Part shown: positions 8,085 through 14,337 of the stretch, piece by piece | How the letters are laid out: the number at the start of each line of letters is the position of its first letter | Position numbering within the stretch: the first letter of the stretch is position 1 | Source: Spirochaetota bacterium | GTDB lineage: Bacteria > Spirochaetota > UBA12135 > COTS27 > JAFLEE01 | Direction of reading: 5' to 3' | Assembly: GCA_017302015.1 (NCBI GenBank) | Contig: JAFLEE010000103.1 | Coordinates: 1-15,239 of the forward strand | DNA length: 15,239 bases | Made by a program: the position numbers and the translations under genes | The notes under the pieces: model-generated | What the model was told of the DNA's origin: nothing | Database searches by the model: none | What the model saw: the letters and a program-made list of their open reading frames with translations, nothing else

Positions 8085-9086
8085 TCAAGCCTTCAAATGC
8101 ATCTTGGCGCGTACGTGGTCGAGGGTCTTGGCCGCGGTCTCCCGGGCGGAGAGCGTGCCGCGGTTCACCAGGCCCCACAGGTAGCCCTCGTCGGCCCGCA
8201 CTCGCTTGTAGGTTTCGCGCATAGGTCCGATGAACGCGCCCAGGCGTTCGTTTATGAGCGCCTTGCAATGGCCGCAGCCCCAGGCCCCGTTCTCGCATTT
8301 CTGGCGGACCGCGGCGGTCTCCTCGGGGAAGAAGGCTTCGTAGTACTTGAACACGGTGCAGATATCGGGGTGGCCCTTGTCGTCGATCTTGAGGCGGGCC
8401 GGGTCGGTCTTGGTCTTCTGGATCTTGGCGCGGATTTCCTTGTCTTCATCGCAGAGGAAGATGGCGTTCCCGAGGGATTTGCTCATCTTCTCCTGCCCGT
8501 CGATCCCCGGGAGCGCCTGGGCGGTGCCCACCAAGGCCTCGGGTTCGATGAGTTCCGTGCCGTATTGGGCGTTCATCTTCCCCACGAGATCGCGGGCTTC
8601 TTCGATGTGGGGCACCTGATCCTGCCCCACGGGCACGAGGTGGGCGCCGAAGACGGCGATATCGGCGCTCTGGTGGACGGGGTAACTGAGGAAGGCCAGG
8701 GAATGCCCCTTATTGTAGCCGAGGCGCATCTCGTTCTTGATCGTCGGGTTCTGCTGGAGTTGGTTGACCGTGACGAAAAGGGAGAAGTACACGAAGAGTT
8801 CGTGGATTTCGGGGATGCCGGATTGCCGCACCAGGGTGGCCTTTTCGGGATCGATGCCGGCCGCGAGGTAGCTGGCGACAACGTTGAGCGTGTTCTCGCG
8901 CAAGAGTTCGGGGTGCTCGAAATGGGTGGTGAGGGCCTGGACATCGGCGATGAGGATGAAGGTGCGGTACTCCTCCTGGAGTTTCACCCGGTTCCTCAGG
9001 CTTCCCACATAATGGCCGAGGTGCAGGTTCCCGGTGGGTCGGTCTCCCGTGAGGATGGTTTTCCGCGCGTCGCTGGCTTGGGTCAT
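8085..9086 (-). CDS. trpS: Tryptophanyl-tRNA synthetase, four-cysteine (Fe-S type) form
   Basis: A class I aminoacyl-tRNA synthetase that charges tRNA(Trp) with tryptophan in the cytoplasm (333 aa, normal size). The HIGH motif is HLGH at 22-25 within TGNLHLGHYVG. KMSKS is at 200-204. The segment PVGQDQVPHIEEARD (152-166) is typical of TrpRS. Cysteines C243, C264, C271 and C274 give C-x20-C-x6-C-x2-C, close to the [4Fe-4S] motif described in Thermotoga maritima TrpRS (C-x22-C-x6-C-x2-C), so an iron-sulfur cluster near the anticodon-binding side is likely. I chose the ATG at 9086 because MTQASDARKTILTGDRPTG begins like the family and CGGAG lies upstream; the open frame continues 59 codons further 5' but that part is Pro/Arg-rich and non-homologous. 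A mutarotase-like gene follows after 24 nt. Confidence 0.95.
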   Translation of the reverse strand: MTQASDARKTILTGDRPTGNLHLGHYVGSLRNRVKLQEEYRTFILIADVQALTTHFEHPELLRENTLNVVASYLAAGIDPEKATLVRQSGIPEIHELFVYFSLFVTVNQLQQNPTIKNEMRLGYNKGHSLAFLSYPVHQSADIAVFGAHLVPVGQDQVPHIEEARDLVGKMNAQYGTELIEPEALVGTAQALPGIDGQEKMSKSLGNAIFLCDEDKEIRAKIQKTKTDPARLKIDDKGHPDICTVFKYYEAFFPEETAAVRQKCENGAWGCGHCKALINERLGAFIGPMRETYKRVRADEGYLWGLVNRGTLSARETAAKTLDHVRAKMHLKA

Positions 9087-9394
9087 GGGGTATTTTACTC
9101 CGAGAAAGCCCGGTTTTGCGATGCGTCGGGGCTTGGACGCCTGCCGCGGGCCGGGGCCGATCCCCTCCCGTGTCGCGCCAATCGGGGGGAGCCGCCCCGT
9201 ATTCCCAAGAGCTTCGTCGGGCTTCCATCGCCGTGCCCTGGGAGGGGCCCATTCCCCGGCCATCCGATTCGTACGGGTCGGCTCTAAAAAAGCGTCGGGT
9301 CGCCAAGTCGCCGGGAACTCATCCCCGGGGGCATTCGTTTGTATAATGGGCCACCCATGACCCGATTTTCCCCCATTTCCCGCCCCCTCGAACC
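9087..9394. other. Divergent intergenic region between trpS and hflX
   Basis: This 308-bp space carries no convincing conserved gene. It holds the hflX -10 box and uORF (listed separately). GC-rich inverted repeats are visible: CGGGG (9183-9187) with CCCCG (9195-9199), and a longer imperfect pair whose arms are at 9151-9169 and 9240-9259 (CCGGGG..CCCCTCCC against GGGAGGGG..CCCCGG). I looked on the minus strand for a T-box leader for trpS and did not find the conserved T-box sequence. No convincing trpS promoter stands out; TAAAAT on the minus strand (9092-9097) is too close to the start unless the mRNA is nearly leaderless. Confidence 0.4.
9342..9347 (+). promoter_or_regulatory. Probable -10 box for hflX
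   Basis: A perfect TATAAT stands in GC-rich surroundings 48 bp before the hflX ATG. No TTGACA-like -35 is found at 16-18 bp upstream, so an activator or an alternative -35 may be involved. The expected transcription start (about 9354) is only a few bases before the ATG of the small upstream ORF at 9357. Confidence 0.55.
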
Positions 9395-9404
9395 ATGCCC
9401 GTAA
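9357..9404 (+). CDS. 15-codon upstream ORF overlapping the hflX start
   Basis: A short reading frame encodes MTRFSPISRPLEPCP and ends with TAA at 9402-9404, so it overlaps the first codons of hflX by 10 nt in another frame. The hflX ATG at 9395 has no visible Shine-Dalgarno. The mRNA predicted from the TATAAT box would begin about 3 nt before the uORF ATG, so a nearly leaderless uORF that couples translation into hflX is possible. The frame and overlap are seen directly; translation is inference, and a chance ORF of this length is quite possible. Confidence 0.3.
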   Translation: MTRFSPISRPLEPCP

Positions 9405-10627
9405 CCGGTTTCAAACCGCGGCGGGCGATCCTCTACGATCTCATCCTGCCGCTCGCCACCCGCGAAGAGGCCAGCCGGCGCATCGGGGAGAGCGAATCTC
9501 TGGTGAAGACCTTCGGCGGGGCGGTGCTCCTGAAGGTGATCCAACGGCGCCACCATCCAGGCTCCACGAGCTATATCGGCCGCGCGAAGTTGGAGGAGAT
9601 CCTCGCCGAGGCCCTCGAATTGGGGGCCGACCTCCTCATCATCAACGATAGCCTCAAGCCCCGGCAGAAATTCGCCATCGAGACGGTGATGGAAGAGATG
9701 AAGATCAACGCCCGCAACCGCCACGCCATGGAGGTGTGGGACCGCGTCGACCTCATCCTCGGCATCTTCACCCGCCATGCGCGCAGCGCCGAGGCCAAAC
9801 TGCAGTTGGAATTGGCCCGCATCCGCCACCAGGGCCCCCGCATCTTCGGCATGGGTGAAGACCTCTCCAACCAGGGCGGGGGCATCGGCACGCGGGGCCT
9901 GGGCGAAACGAACACCGAGATCATGAAGCGCCACCTCATGGAGCATACCCGGCGCATCGAGGACAAGATCGAGCGCCTCGAACGCTCCCGGGGCGAGATC
10001 CGCAAGCGCCGCGAGAAGCGGGGCGTGAAGCACGTGGCCATCGTGGGCTACACCAACGCGGGGAAGAGCGCGCTCTTCCGGGCGCTCACGGGCAAGGCCG
10101 TCCTGGTGGAAGACGCCCTCTTCGCCACCCTCGACACCACCACGGGGAAAATGGCCTGGAAGTACAGCCGCTCCCAACTCCTCTTAAGCGACACCATCGG
10201 GTTCATCCGCAAATTGCCCCTGGCCCTGGTCGCCGCCTTCCGTTCCACCCTCGAGGAGGCCATCAACGGCGATGTGCTCCTACACGTCGTCGACGCTTCC
10301 GACCCCGAGATCGCGGAGAAGATGGCGGCGGTGGGCGGCGTCATGCGGGAGTTGGGCATGGCCGATCTCCCCTGCCTCACCGTGTTCAATAAGTGCGATC
10401 TGCTCCCCCCGGGACGCGAATTGCCGGTGGTGGAGGGCCCCTCGGTGCGCATCAGCGCCCTGGGCCGCACCGGTTTTCTCGAACTCTTGCGCGCCATCCA
10501 CCGCATCCTCGGCCTCGACGCATCCCACCTCGATTCCATCCGACCCGACGAACTCGCGGGGGAATTGCCGGCCGATGAGCCCGAGCGCCGCCCGGTTCCC
10601 GTCGATTTCCGCGACGAAGCGCCCTAG
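9395..10627 (+). CDS. hflX: GTPase HflX
   Basis: A ribosome-associated GTPase (410 aa) that binds the 50S subunit and in studied bacteria splits stalled ribosomes. The N-terminal HflX domain covers about 10-170, with GSTSYIGRAKLEEI (56-69) and the linker GGGIGTRGLGET (161-172). A coiled coil spans about 178-208. The G domain follows: Walker A GYTNAGKS at 218-225, G2 threonine within FATLDTTT (243-250), G3 DTIGF at 266-270, G4 NKCD at 332-335 and G5 SALG at 354-357. The tail is acidic and proline-rich. Length and motif order are standard. The start has no clear Shine-Dalgarno and overlaps a small uORF. A stem followed by eight T residues downstream is a probable terminator, so the gene seems monocistronic. 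Confidence 0.95.
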   Translation: MPVTGFKPRRAILYDLILPLATREEASRRIGESESLVKTFGGAVLLKVIQRRHHPGSTSYIGRAKLEEILAEALELGADLLIINDSLKPRQKFAIETVMEEMKINARNRHAMEVWDRVDLILGIFTRHARSAEAKLQLELARIRHQGPRIFGMGEDLSNQGGGIGTRGLGETNTEIMKRHLMEHTRRIEDKIERLERSRGEIRKRREKRGVKHVAIVGYTNAGKSALFRALTGKAVLVEDALFATLDTTTGKMAWKYSRSQLLLSDTIGFIRKLPLALVAAFRSTLEEAINGDVLLHVVDASDPEIAEKMAAVGGVMRELGMADLPCLTVFNKCDLLPPGRELPVVEGPSVRISALGRTGFLELLRAIHRILGLDASHLDSIRPDELAGELPADEPERRPVPVDFRDEAP

Positions 10628-10676
10628 GTGCCCGTCGGGTTGAAACTGGGGATTTTAGAAACCCTGACCTCGCCGG

Positions 10677-10813
10677 GGCCTTCCTTTCTCCCGCGGGAGG
10701 TGGGAATCCCTTCCGTCGCGCCGCAGCGCCAGCGGATGGGCCCGGGTGCGGTTTTTTTTAGTGGCGCTGAGGCGCTCCTCCAGGGACTCCCACCTCCCGC
10801 TTCGGAAAAGGCC
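10677..10813. repeat. Long nested inverted repeat (about 137 nt rod-like hairpin)
   Basis: Three concentric arm pairs are visible: GGCCTT (10677-10682) with AAGGCC (10808-10813), an 18-nt arm (10693-10710) matching 10783-10800 at 17 of 18 positions, and a 13-nt arm (10719-10731) matching 10762-10774 at 12 of 13. The spacers between the second and third arms are 8 nt on both sides, so the structure is symmetric. The single mismatch in the 18-nt arm would be a G-U pair if transcribed from the minus strand. It may be a structured RNA, a palindromic interspersed repeat or a MITE-like element. It does not show the conserved sequence of SRP RNA, and I cannot confirm 6S RNA. Confidence 0.55.
10721..10759 (+). 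terminator. Probable intrinsic terminator of hflX
   Basis: CCGCA (10721-10725) can pair with TGCGG (10747-10751), directly followed by eight T residues (10752-10759). This is about 95 nt after the hflX stop. The stem is short with an irregular inner part. The same left arm can instead pair with 10762-10774 in the longer inverted repeat, so two exclusive folds exist. Confidence 0.5.
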
Positions 10814-10833
10814 ACCACCGTCGACGGCCAGGT

Positions 10834-10850
10834 AAAAGGCTTCGCCTTTT
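10834..10850. terminator. Compact hairpin, possible bidirectional terminator
   Basis: AAAAGGC (10834-10840) and GCCTTTT (10844-10850) form a perfect 7-bp stem around a TTC loop, with the stable C(UUC)G closing. Terminal A and T runs give four U residues on either strand. It could end transcripts from either side of this gene-free stretch. Confidence 0.4.
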
Positions 10851-10856
10851 GAAGGG

Positions 10857-11220
10857 GGGTGAGGAGAATCGGAATTTACTTTTCTCCGGATCTAAGCTTA
10901 AATCACCCATGCCTGCCAACTTCGTTTCCGTGGATTGCGATACCCAGCTTCTGCTCCCTCCGGATCTCCGGCCATGGTTGCCTGCCGATCCTATTGCGCA
11001 TTTTCCGCGGGAAACGCTGGCTTTCCTGCCCATCGATCGCACCACGGTCCATATACGCCGCAGGCAAAGTGCCAGGTTGGAGTGGAAATGGGGATGCTAG
11101 CGTGCAACATGGAGGGCCTGTCATGGATGACGCAGATCCAGCGGGCGAAAAAGAACCGACCGGGCGCGGTACCGTGCGTTGGGGAGGCCTTAAGAAAGAT
11201 AGAAATTCTCGGTCCGACCC
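10857..11220 (+). mobile_element. Internally deleted insertion-sequence remnant (IS1182-like)
   Basis: The segment is less GC-rich than its surroundings and contains the first part of a transposase. The left end starts GGGTGAGGAGAATCGG and continues GAATTTACTTTTC. The right end, read on the minus strand from 11220, starts GGGTCGGACCGAG and continues AATTTCTATCTTTC. The shared blocks GGGT, GGA, GAATTT and CTTTC suggest decayed terminal inverted repeats, so both ends may survive around a deleted interior (about 364 bp left). Inner palindromic pairs GGGTGA/TCACCC and GGAGAA/TTCTCC lie just before the transposase start. No target-site duplication is visible. The right end lies 4 bp from the stop codon of the VWA gene. 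Confidence 0.45.
10909..11100 (+). pseudogene. Transposase N-terminal fragment (IS1182-type), truncated
   Basis: Translation from the ATG at 10909 gives a 63-residue peptide. Residues 9-31 read DCDTQLLLPPDLRPWLPADPIAH, carrying the DxxLLLPPxLRxWLPxDHLAxF signature that opens many IS1182-family transposases. The match fades after about residue 45 (LPIDRTTVHIR looks like a decayed continuation), and a TAG ends the frame at 11100. Full transposases of this family are around 450-550 aa with a DDE catalytic domain, all of which is missing here. It therefore cannot encode a working enzyme. The family assignment rests on my memory of the N-terminal signature. Confidence 0.55.
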
Positions 11221-11224
11221 ACTC

Positions 11225-12316
11225 CTAGCGCGTCTTGCGTCCGTGGATGAAGCTCTTCATCATGAACTCGCCCAGATCATCGAGAGAGGCGAAGAAGGCC
11301 CGGCCCTGGTTGATCTCGGTGAGGCGCTCCACGAATTGCTGGAGATAGGGGTCTTCCGTGACCATGAAGGTGGTGATCGTGACGTTCTTGCGCCGGCAGA
11401 AGGCGGCCTCGTCGAGGGTCTTTCCCACGATGCGGGGGTCGAGGCCCACGCTGTTCTTGTAGAGCGTCCCGTCGGGCTCGGTGATCAGCGACGGCTTGCC
11501 GTCGGTGATCATGAAGATCTGCCGGTTGACCTGGCGTTTCTTAAGGAGGATCTCCCGGGCGAGGCGCAGCCCCTGCTGGGTATTGGTGTGGAACGGGCCG
11601 ACCTGGATGTAGGGGATATCCTTCACCGCGACCTCGGTGGCCTCGTCGCCGAAGAGCACCACCGAGAGGTCGTCCTTCGGGTAACGGGTGAGGATGAGGT
11701 GGGCGAAGGCGAGGGCCACCTGCTTCGCCGGGGTGATGCGGTCCTCCCCGTAGAGGATCATGGAGTGGCTGATGTCGATGAGGAGCACGGTGGCGCAGCC
11801 GGTGGCCCGGTCGGTCTCGTAGACCTCCAGGTCTTCCTCGGCGAGGTCCATCTCGAAGTCTCCGCTGCGGCCCACGGCGTTGAAGAGCGAGCCCGGGAAG
11901 TCGATGAGGCGCACGTCGTCGCCGAATTCGAAGCGGCGCTTCTCGGGGAGGACCTCGTCGCCCTCCGAGGAGCCCCGGGAGGCGCGGTGGTCCCCCGTCC
12001 CCGCTTTGCGCAATTTGCTGAAGATCTCCTCGAAGGCGGCTTCCCGCAGGCGCCGTTCGCCCTTGGGCGTGAGGCGGGGCCCCTCGGGGGTGGCGGACAC
12101 GAGCCCCTTCTCCTCGAGCAGCTTCTGGAAGGCCTCCAGGTCCATCTCCGGGGGAAGATAGCCCTGGGCTTGGAGGTCTTTCATCATCTTGAGGACCTGC
12201 TCGGGGTCGGCCCCCAGGCGGGTCATCAAGTAATTGTAGAGTTTCATGAGGTCGGCCATGCCCTGGAGGGCCTTCAGAAGCTCCTCATCCCAGGCGGCGT
12301 ACTCAAACCCGTTCAT
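11225..12316 (-). CDS. von Willebrand factor A (VWA) domain protein
   Basis: A 363-aa soluble protein. Residues 1-165 are helical and charged, with a winged-helix-like stretch near 60-100 (GLVSATPEGPRLTPKGERRL). The VWA domain occupies about 173-355. Its MIDAS metal site is visible: DISHS at 181-185 (DxSxS), a threonine in HTNTQQGL (243-250) and TDG at 271-273. There is no signal peptide or membrane span, so it is cytoplasmic. Proteins of this kind often partner with MoxR-type AAA+ ATPases or magnesium-chelatase-like ATPases in chaperone-like complexes, but none lies in this window. Its function is unknown. No Shine-Dalgarno is seen; a possible promoter very close to the ATG suggests a leaderless mRNA. 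An IS remnant sits 4 bp beyond the stop. Confidence 0.85.
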   Translation of the reverse strand: MNGFEYAAWDEELLKALQGMADLMKLYNYLMTRLGADPEQVLKMMKDLQAQGYLPPEMDLEAFQKLLEEKGLVSATPEGPRLTPKGERRLREAAFEEIFSKLRKAGTGDHRASRGSSEGDEVLPEKRRFEFGDDVRLIDFPGSLFNAVGRSGDFEMDLAEEDLEVYETDRATGCATVLLIDISHSMILYGEDRITPAKQVALAFAHLILTRYPKDDLSVVLFGDEATEVAVKDIPYIQVGPFHTNTQQGLRLAREILLKKRQVNRQIFMITDGKPSLITEPDGTLYKNSVGLDPRIVGKTLDEAAFCRRKNVTITTFMVTEDPYLQQFVERLTEINQGRAFFASLDDLGEFMMKSFIHGRKTR

Positions 12317-12323
12317 GGGCCAA

Positions 12324-12351
12324 ATTTAACCCCCCGCCCGCGGCGAGGCAA
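12324..12351 (-). promoter_or_regulatory. Possible promoter of the VWA gene, near-leaderless
   Basis: On the minus strand TTGCCT (12346-12351) and TTAAAT (12324-12329) are separated by 16 bp. Initiation about 7 bp after the -10 would fall at 12317, one base before the ATG at 12316. This fits the lack of a Shine-Dalgarno, but the -35 match is only partial. Confidence 0.3.
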
Positions 12352-12455
12352 CCTGGGGAGCGCTAAAAACCTCGGTTTCCCATGGCGCAGGGGCGGATCT
12401 TTCCAACGCCCGGCGAGCGGGAAGGGGAGGGGACTCTCGGGAAAAGGCGCGAGAA

Positions 12456-12484
12456 TTGTGTTTTTTAGCCCCGCGTGCTAGAAT
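12456..12484 (+). promoter_or_regulatory. Sigma70-type promoter of the rpmG-rpmB-aro operon
   Basis: TTGTGT (12456-12461) and TAGAAT (12479-12484) are separated by the ideal 17 bp. The spacer begins with a run of T residues. The predicted transcript would start near 12491, giving a leader of about 25 nt before rpmG, which has GAGG (12503-12506) 9 nt before its ATG. Confidence 0.65.
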
Positions 12485-12515
12485 GGGCGCTCCCTAGAAC
12501 CTGAGGTTTTTCCCC

Positions 12516-12701
12516 ATGGCCAAGAAGTCCAAACAGGCGCGCATCATCGTCACCCTCGAGTGCACCGAGGCGAGGAAGGCGGGCGTTCCCCCTTCGCGCT
12601 ACAGCACCCGTAAGAACAAGGCGAACACGACCGAGCGCCTCGAACTCAAGAAGTACAACCCGTACCTCAAGAAACACACCATCCACAAAGAGATCAAGTA
12701 A
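12516..12701 (+). CDS. rpmG: 50S ribosomal protein L33
   Basis: A 61-aa lysine-rich protein of the large ribosomal subunit, near the E site. [14 protein letters not shown], followed by [31 protein letters not shown], is the complete L33 fold. Zinc-binding L33 has two CxxC pairs; here only C17 remains (CTEA and NPYL in place of the pairs), so this is a zinc-independent (C-minus) version. The insert [12 protein letters not shown] is similar to L33 of Verrucomicrobia as I remember them. It has a good Shine-Dalgarno (GAGG, 9 nt) and a clear promoter upstream, and rpmB follows after 10 nt, so the two ribosomal genes are co-transcribed. Confidence 0.93.
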   Translation: MAKKSKQARIIVTLECTEARKAGVPPSRYSTRKNKANTTERLELKKYNPYLKKHTIHKEIK

Positions 12702-12711
12702 GGATCTTCCC

Positions 12712-13023
12712 ATGTCGCGTATCTGTGAACTCACCGGGAAGCGTCCGCAAACCGGTTCCAACGTCTCCAACTCCAACCGCCACACCAAGCGCACCTGGAT
12801 CCCGAACCTGCGCGTGCGCACGTTCGCCGTTCCCGCCCTCAAGACCGAGGTCACGGTGAAATTGTCGGTGAGCGCCCTGCGCACCATCGACAAATTGGGC
12901 GGTTTCACCAAGGCCCTCCACAAGGCCAAAGACGAGAAACTTTCCCGCAAACTCCTCACCCTGAAGAACCGCCTCAAGCGCCTGCACGCCGCGGGCAAAC
13001 CCGCCGCGAAACCGGCGGCTTGA
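12712..13023 (+). CDS. rpmB: 50S ribosomal protein L28
   Basis: A 103-aa component of the large ribosomal subunit. The N-terminus MSRICELTGKRPQTGSNVS with NRHTKRTWIPNLR is the L28 signature, and VKLSVSALRTIDKLGG ends the conserved core near residue 66. The remaining basic extension (SRKLLTLKNRLKRLHAAGKPAAKPAA region) is longer than in E. coli L28 (78 aa). No zinc CxxC pair is present, matching the C-minus L33 next to it. AAGGA at 12700-12704, overlapping the rpmG stop, gives a 7-nt Shine-Dalgarno spacing. aroA follows after 15 nt in the same frame, separated by the TGA stop. Confidence 0.93.
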   Translation: MSRICELTGKRPQTGSNVSNSNRHTKRTWIPNLRVRTFAVPALKTEVTVKLSVSALRTIDKLGGFTKALHKAKDEKLSRKLLTLKNRLKRLHAAGKPAAKPAA

Positions 13024-13038
13024 CGCATCGGGCCGGCC

Positions 13039-14337
13039 GTGGTCGAACCCGTCCCCTCGGGGCGTTTCGACGCGGTGGTGCCCGTCCCCGGGAGCAAGTA
13101 CGTCGCCAATCGGCTGCTCTTCATCGCGGCCCTGGCCGGGGGCCGTTCGGTCCTCAAAAATCTCCCCGATAACGAAGATATCCGCACCGCCATGGCGGGG
13201 CTCGCTGCGTTCGGTATCGGGATCGAGCGTCTCGGCCTCGATGCCGTCGCGGTGACCGGCTGCGCCGGGCGCTTCGAAAAACGCGAAGTCGCCGTCTACA
13301 CGGCCGGCAGCGGCACCTTCTCCCGCTTCCTCGTCCCCTTCGCCGCCCTTTCCGGGAACGCCGTGCGCATCACGGCCAACGAGAAGATGAGCAGCCGACC
13401 CATGGATTCCGTGTTCGCGGCCGTGGAAGGCCTCGGCGCCACCGCCCTCTCCACCGGCGGCCGCCTCCCCGCCACGATCACCGGCCCGCTCCGCGGCGGC
13501 ACCGTCGAGGTGGATGGCGGGGTTTCGAGCCAATACTTCAGCGCCCTCATGCTCTCCGCATTGACCCAAGACGGTCTGGAAATCAAGGTCAAGGGGGCGC
13601 TGGTCTCGGCCCCCTTCGTCGGCCTCACGGCGAGCCTAATGGAAGAAGCCGGGCTTCGCGTCGAGTTCGCCCACGACGGCGCGGGGCAAATCCGCGCCAT
13701 CCGAATCCCCGGGGGCCAAGCCTACCGGGCCCGGGATTGGGACATCGAACCCGATCCCGTCTCCGCTTCCTATTTCATGGCTGCCGCCGCCCTCACGGGC
13801 GGGAGGGCCGTCTTGCCGAATTGGAATAGCCGCTCGCCCCAGGGCGAGGCTCAATTCCCGGAGGTGCTGCGGTCGATGGGCTGCGGGGTCCGCATGGCGG
13901 GCGGGGGCCTTGAAATCACGGGCCCCGATAAGCCCCTTCGCGCCGTGACCGTCGACCTTGGCGGGCAGCCCGATGTCGTCCAGACCCTCTGCGCCTGCGC
14001 GGCGTTCGCCGAGGGCCCTACCCGCATCACCGGCATCGGGCACCTCAAGCACAAGGAATCCGACCGCATCGGCGAGACGGCGCGGGAATGGGGCAAACTC
14101 GGCATCCGCGTCGAAGCGGGAGAAGACTCCCTCGTCGTCCACGGCTCTCCTGGGGCCTCGGGCTTCCAGGGCGCGGCGGTCGACGGCTGCGGGGACCACC
14201 GCATGGCGATGAGCCTGGCCCTCCTGGGCCTGCGCCTTCCCGGCGTGCGGGTCCACGGGGAAGCCGCGGTGGGGAAATCCTTCCCCGATTTTTTCGATCG
14301 CCTGGAGCGGGCCGGGGTCGTCCTTCGCCGTGGGTAG
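13039..14337 (+). CDS. aroA: 3-phosphoshikimate 1-carboxyvinyltransferase (EPSP synthase), divergent
   Basis: Catalyses transfer of enolpyruvyl from PEP to shikimate 3-phosphate, the sixth step to chorismate (432 aa, standard length). The start is GTG at 13039; no ATG exists between the rpmB stop and the conserved N-terminus. Visible motifs: PGSKYVANR at 17-25 with K20 and R25, SSQ at 163-165, catalytic D312 in QPDVVQT, KESDR at 339-343, GDHRMA at 385-390 and GKSFPDFF at 412-419. Two positions differ from E. coli: the serine after the first lysine is Y21, and GNAGTxxR is AGSGTFSR (89-96). These lie near the substrate site, so kinetics or inhibitor response may differ. Despite this the fold and most catalytic residues are kept, so aroA is the best call. 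aroK overlaps its end by 8 nt. Confidence 0.88.
   Translation: MVEPVPSGRFDAVVPVPGSKYVANRLLFIAALAGGRSVLKNLPDNEDIRTAMAGLAAFGIGIERLGLDAVAVTGCAGRFEKREVAVYTAGSGTFSRFLVPFAALSGNAVRITANEKMSSRPMDSVFAAVEGLGATALSTGGRLPATITGPLRGGTVEVDGGVSSQYFSALMLSALTQDGLEIKVKGALVSAPFVGLTASLMEEAGLRVEFAHDGAGQIRAIRIPGGQAYRARDWDIEPDPVSASYFMAAAALTGGRAVLPNWNSRSPQGEAQFPEVLRSMGCGVRMAGGGLEITGPDKPLRAVTVDLGGQPDVVQTLCACAAFAEGPTRITGIGHLKHKESDRIGETAREWGKLGIRVEAGEDSLVVHGSPGASGFQGAAVDGCGDHRMAMSLALLGLRLPGVRVHGEAAVGKSFPDFFDRLERAGVVLRRG

Larger units (their letters stand above)
10628..10856. other. Gene-free stretch downstream of hflX with nested secondary structures
   Basis: No coding sequence is supported here. The region holds the probable hflX terminator, a long nested inverted repeat around it, and a second hairpin at 10834-10850, each listed separately. 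From 10857 the IS remnant begins. Confidence 0.5.

Noticed and set aside
9087-9263. 59-codon N-terminal extension of TrpRS
   Set aside because: The added residues are Pro/Arg/Gly-rich with no TrpRS similarity, whereas the ATG at 9086 gives the family-typical N-terminus.
9087-9394. T-box riboswitch controlling trpS
   Set aside because: The conserved T-box sequence and specifier-loop layout were not found on the minus strand.
10660-10850. 6S RNA or SRP RNA in the hflX downstream region
   Set aside because: The rod-like shape and size bring 6S to mind, but no conserved primary sequence was recognised, and the SRP GGAAG-type apical motif is absent. I kept it only as an unassigned inverted repeat.
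10859-12481. 540-codon plus-strand open frame across the IS remnant and opposite the VWA gene
   Set aside because: Its composition is a mirror of the VWA gene; the minus strand encodes an intact MIDAS domain, so this frame is a shadow.
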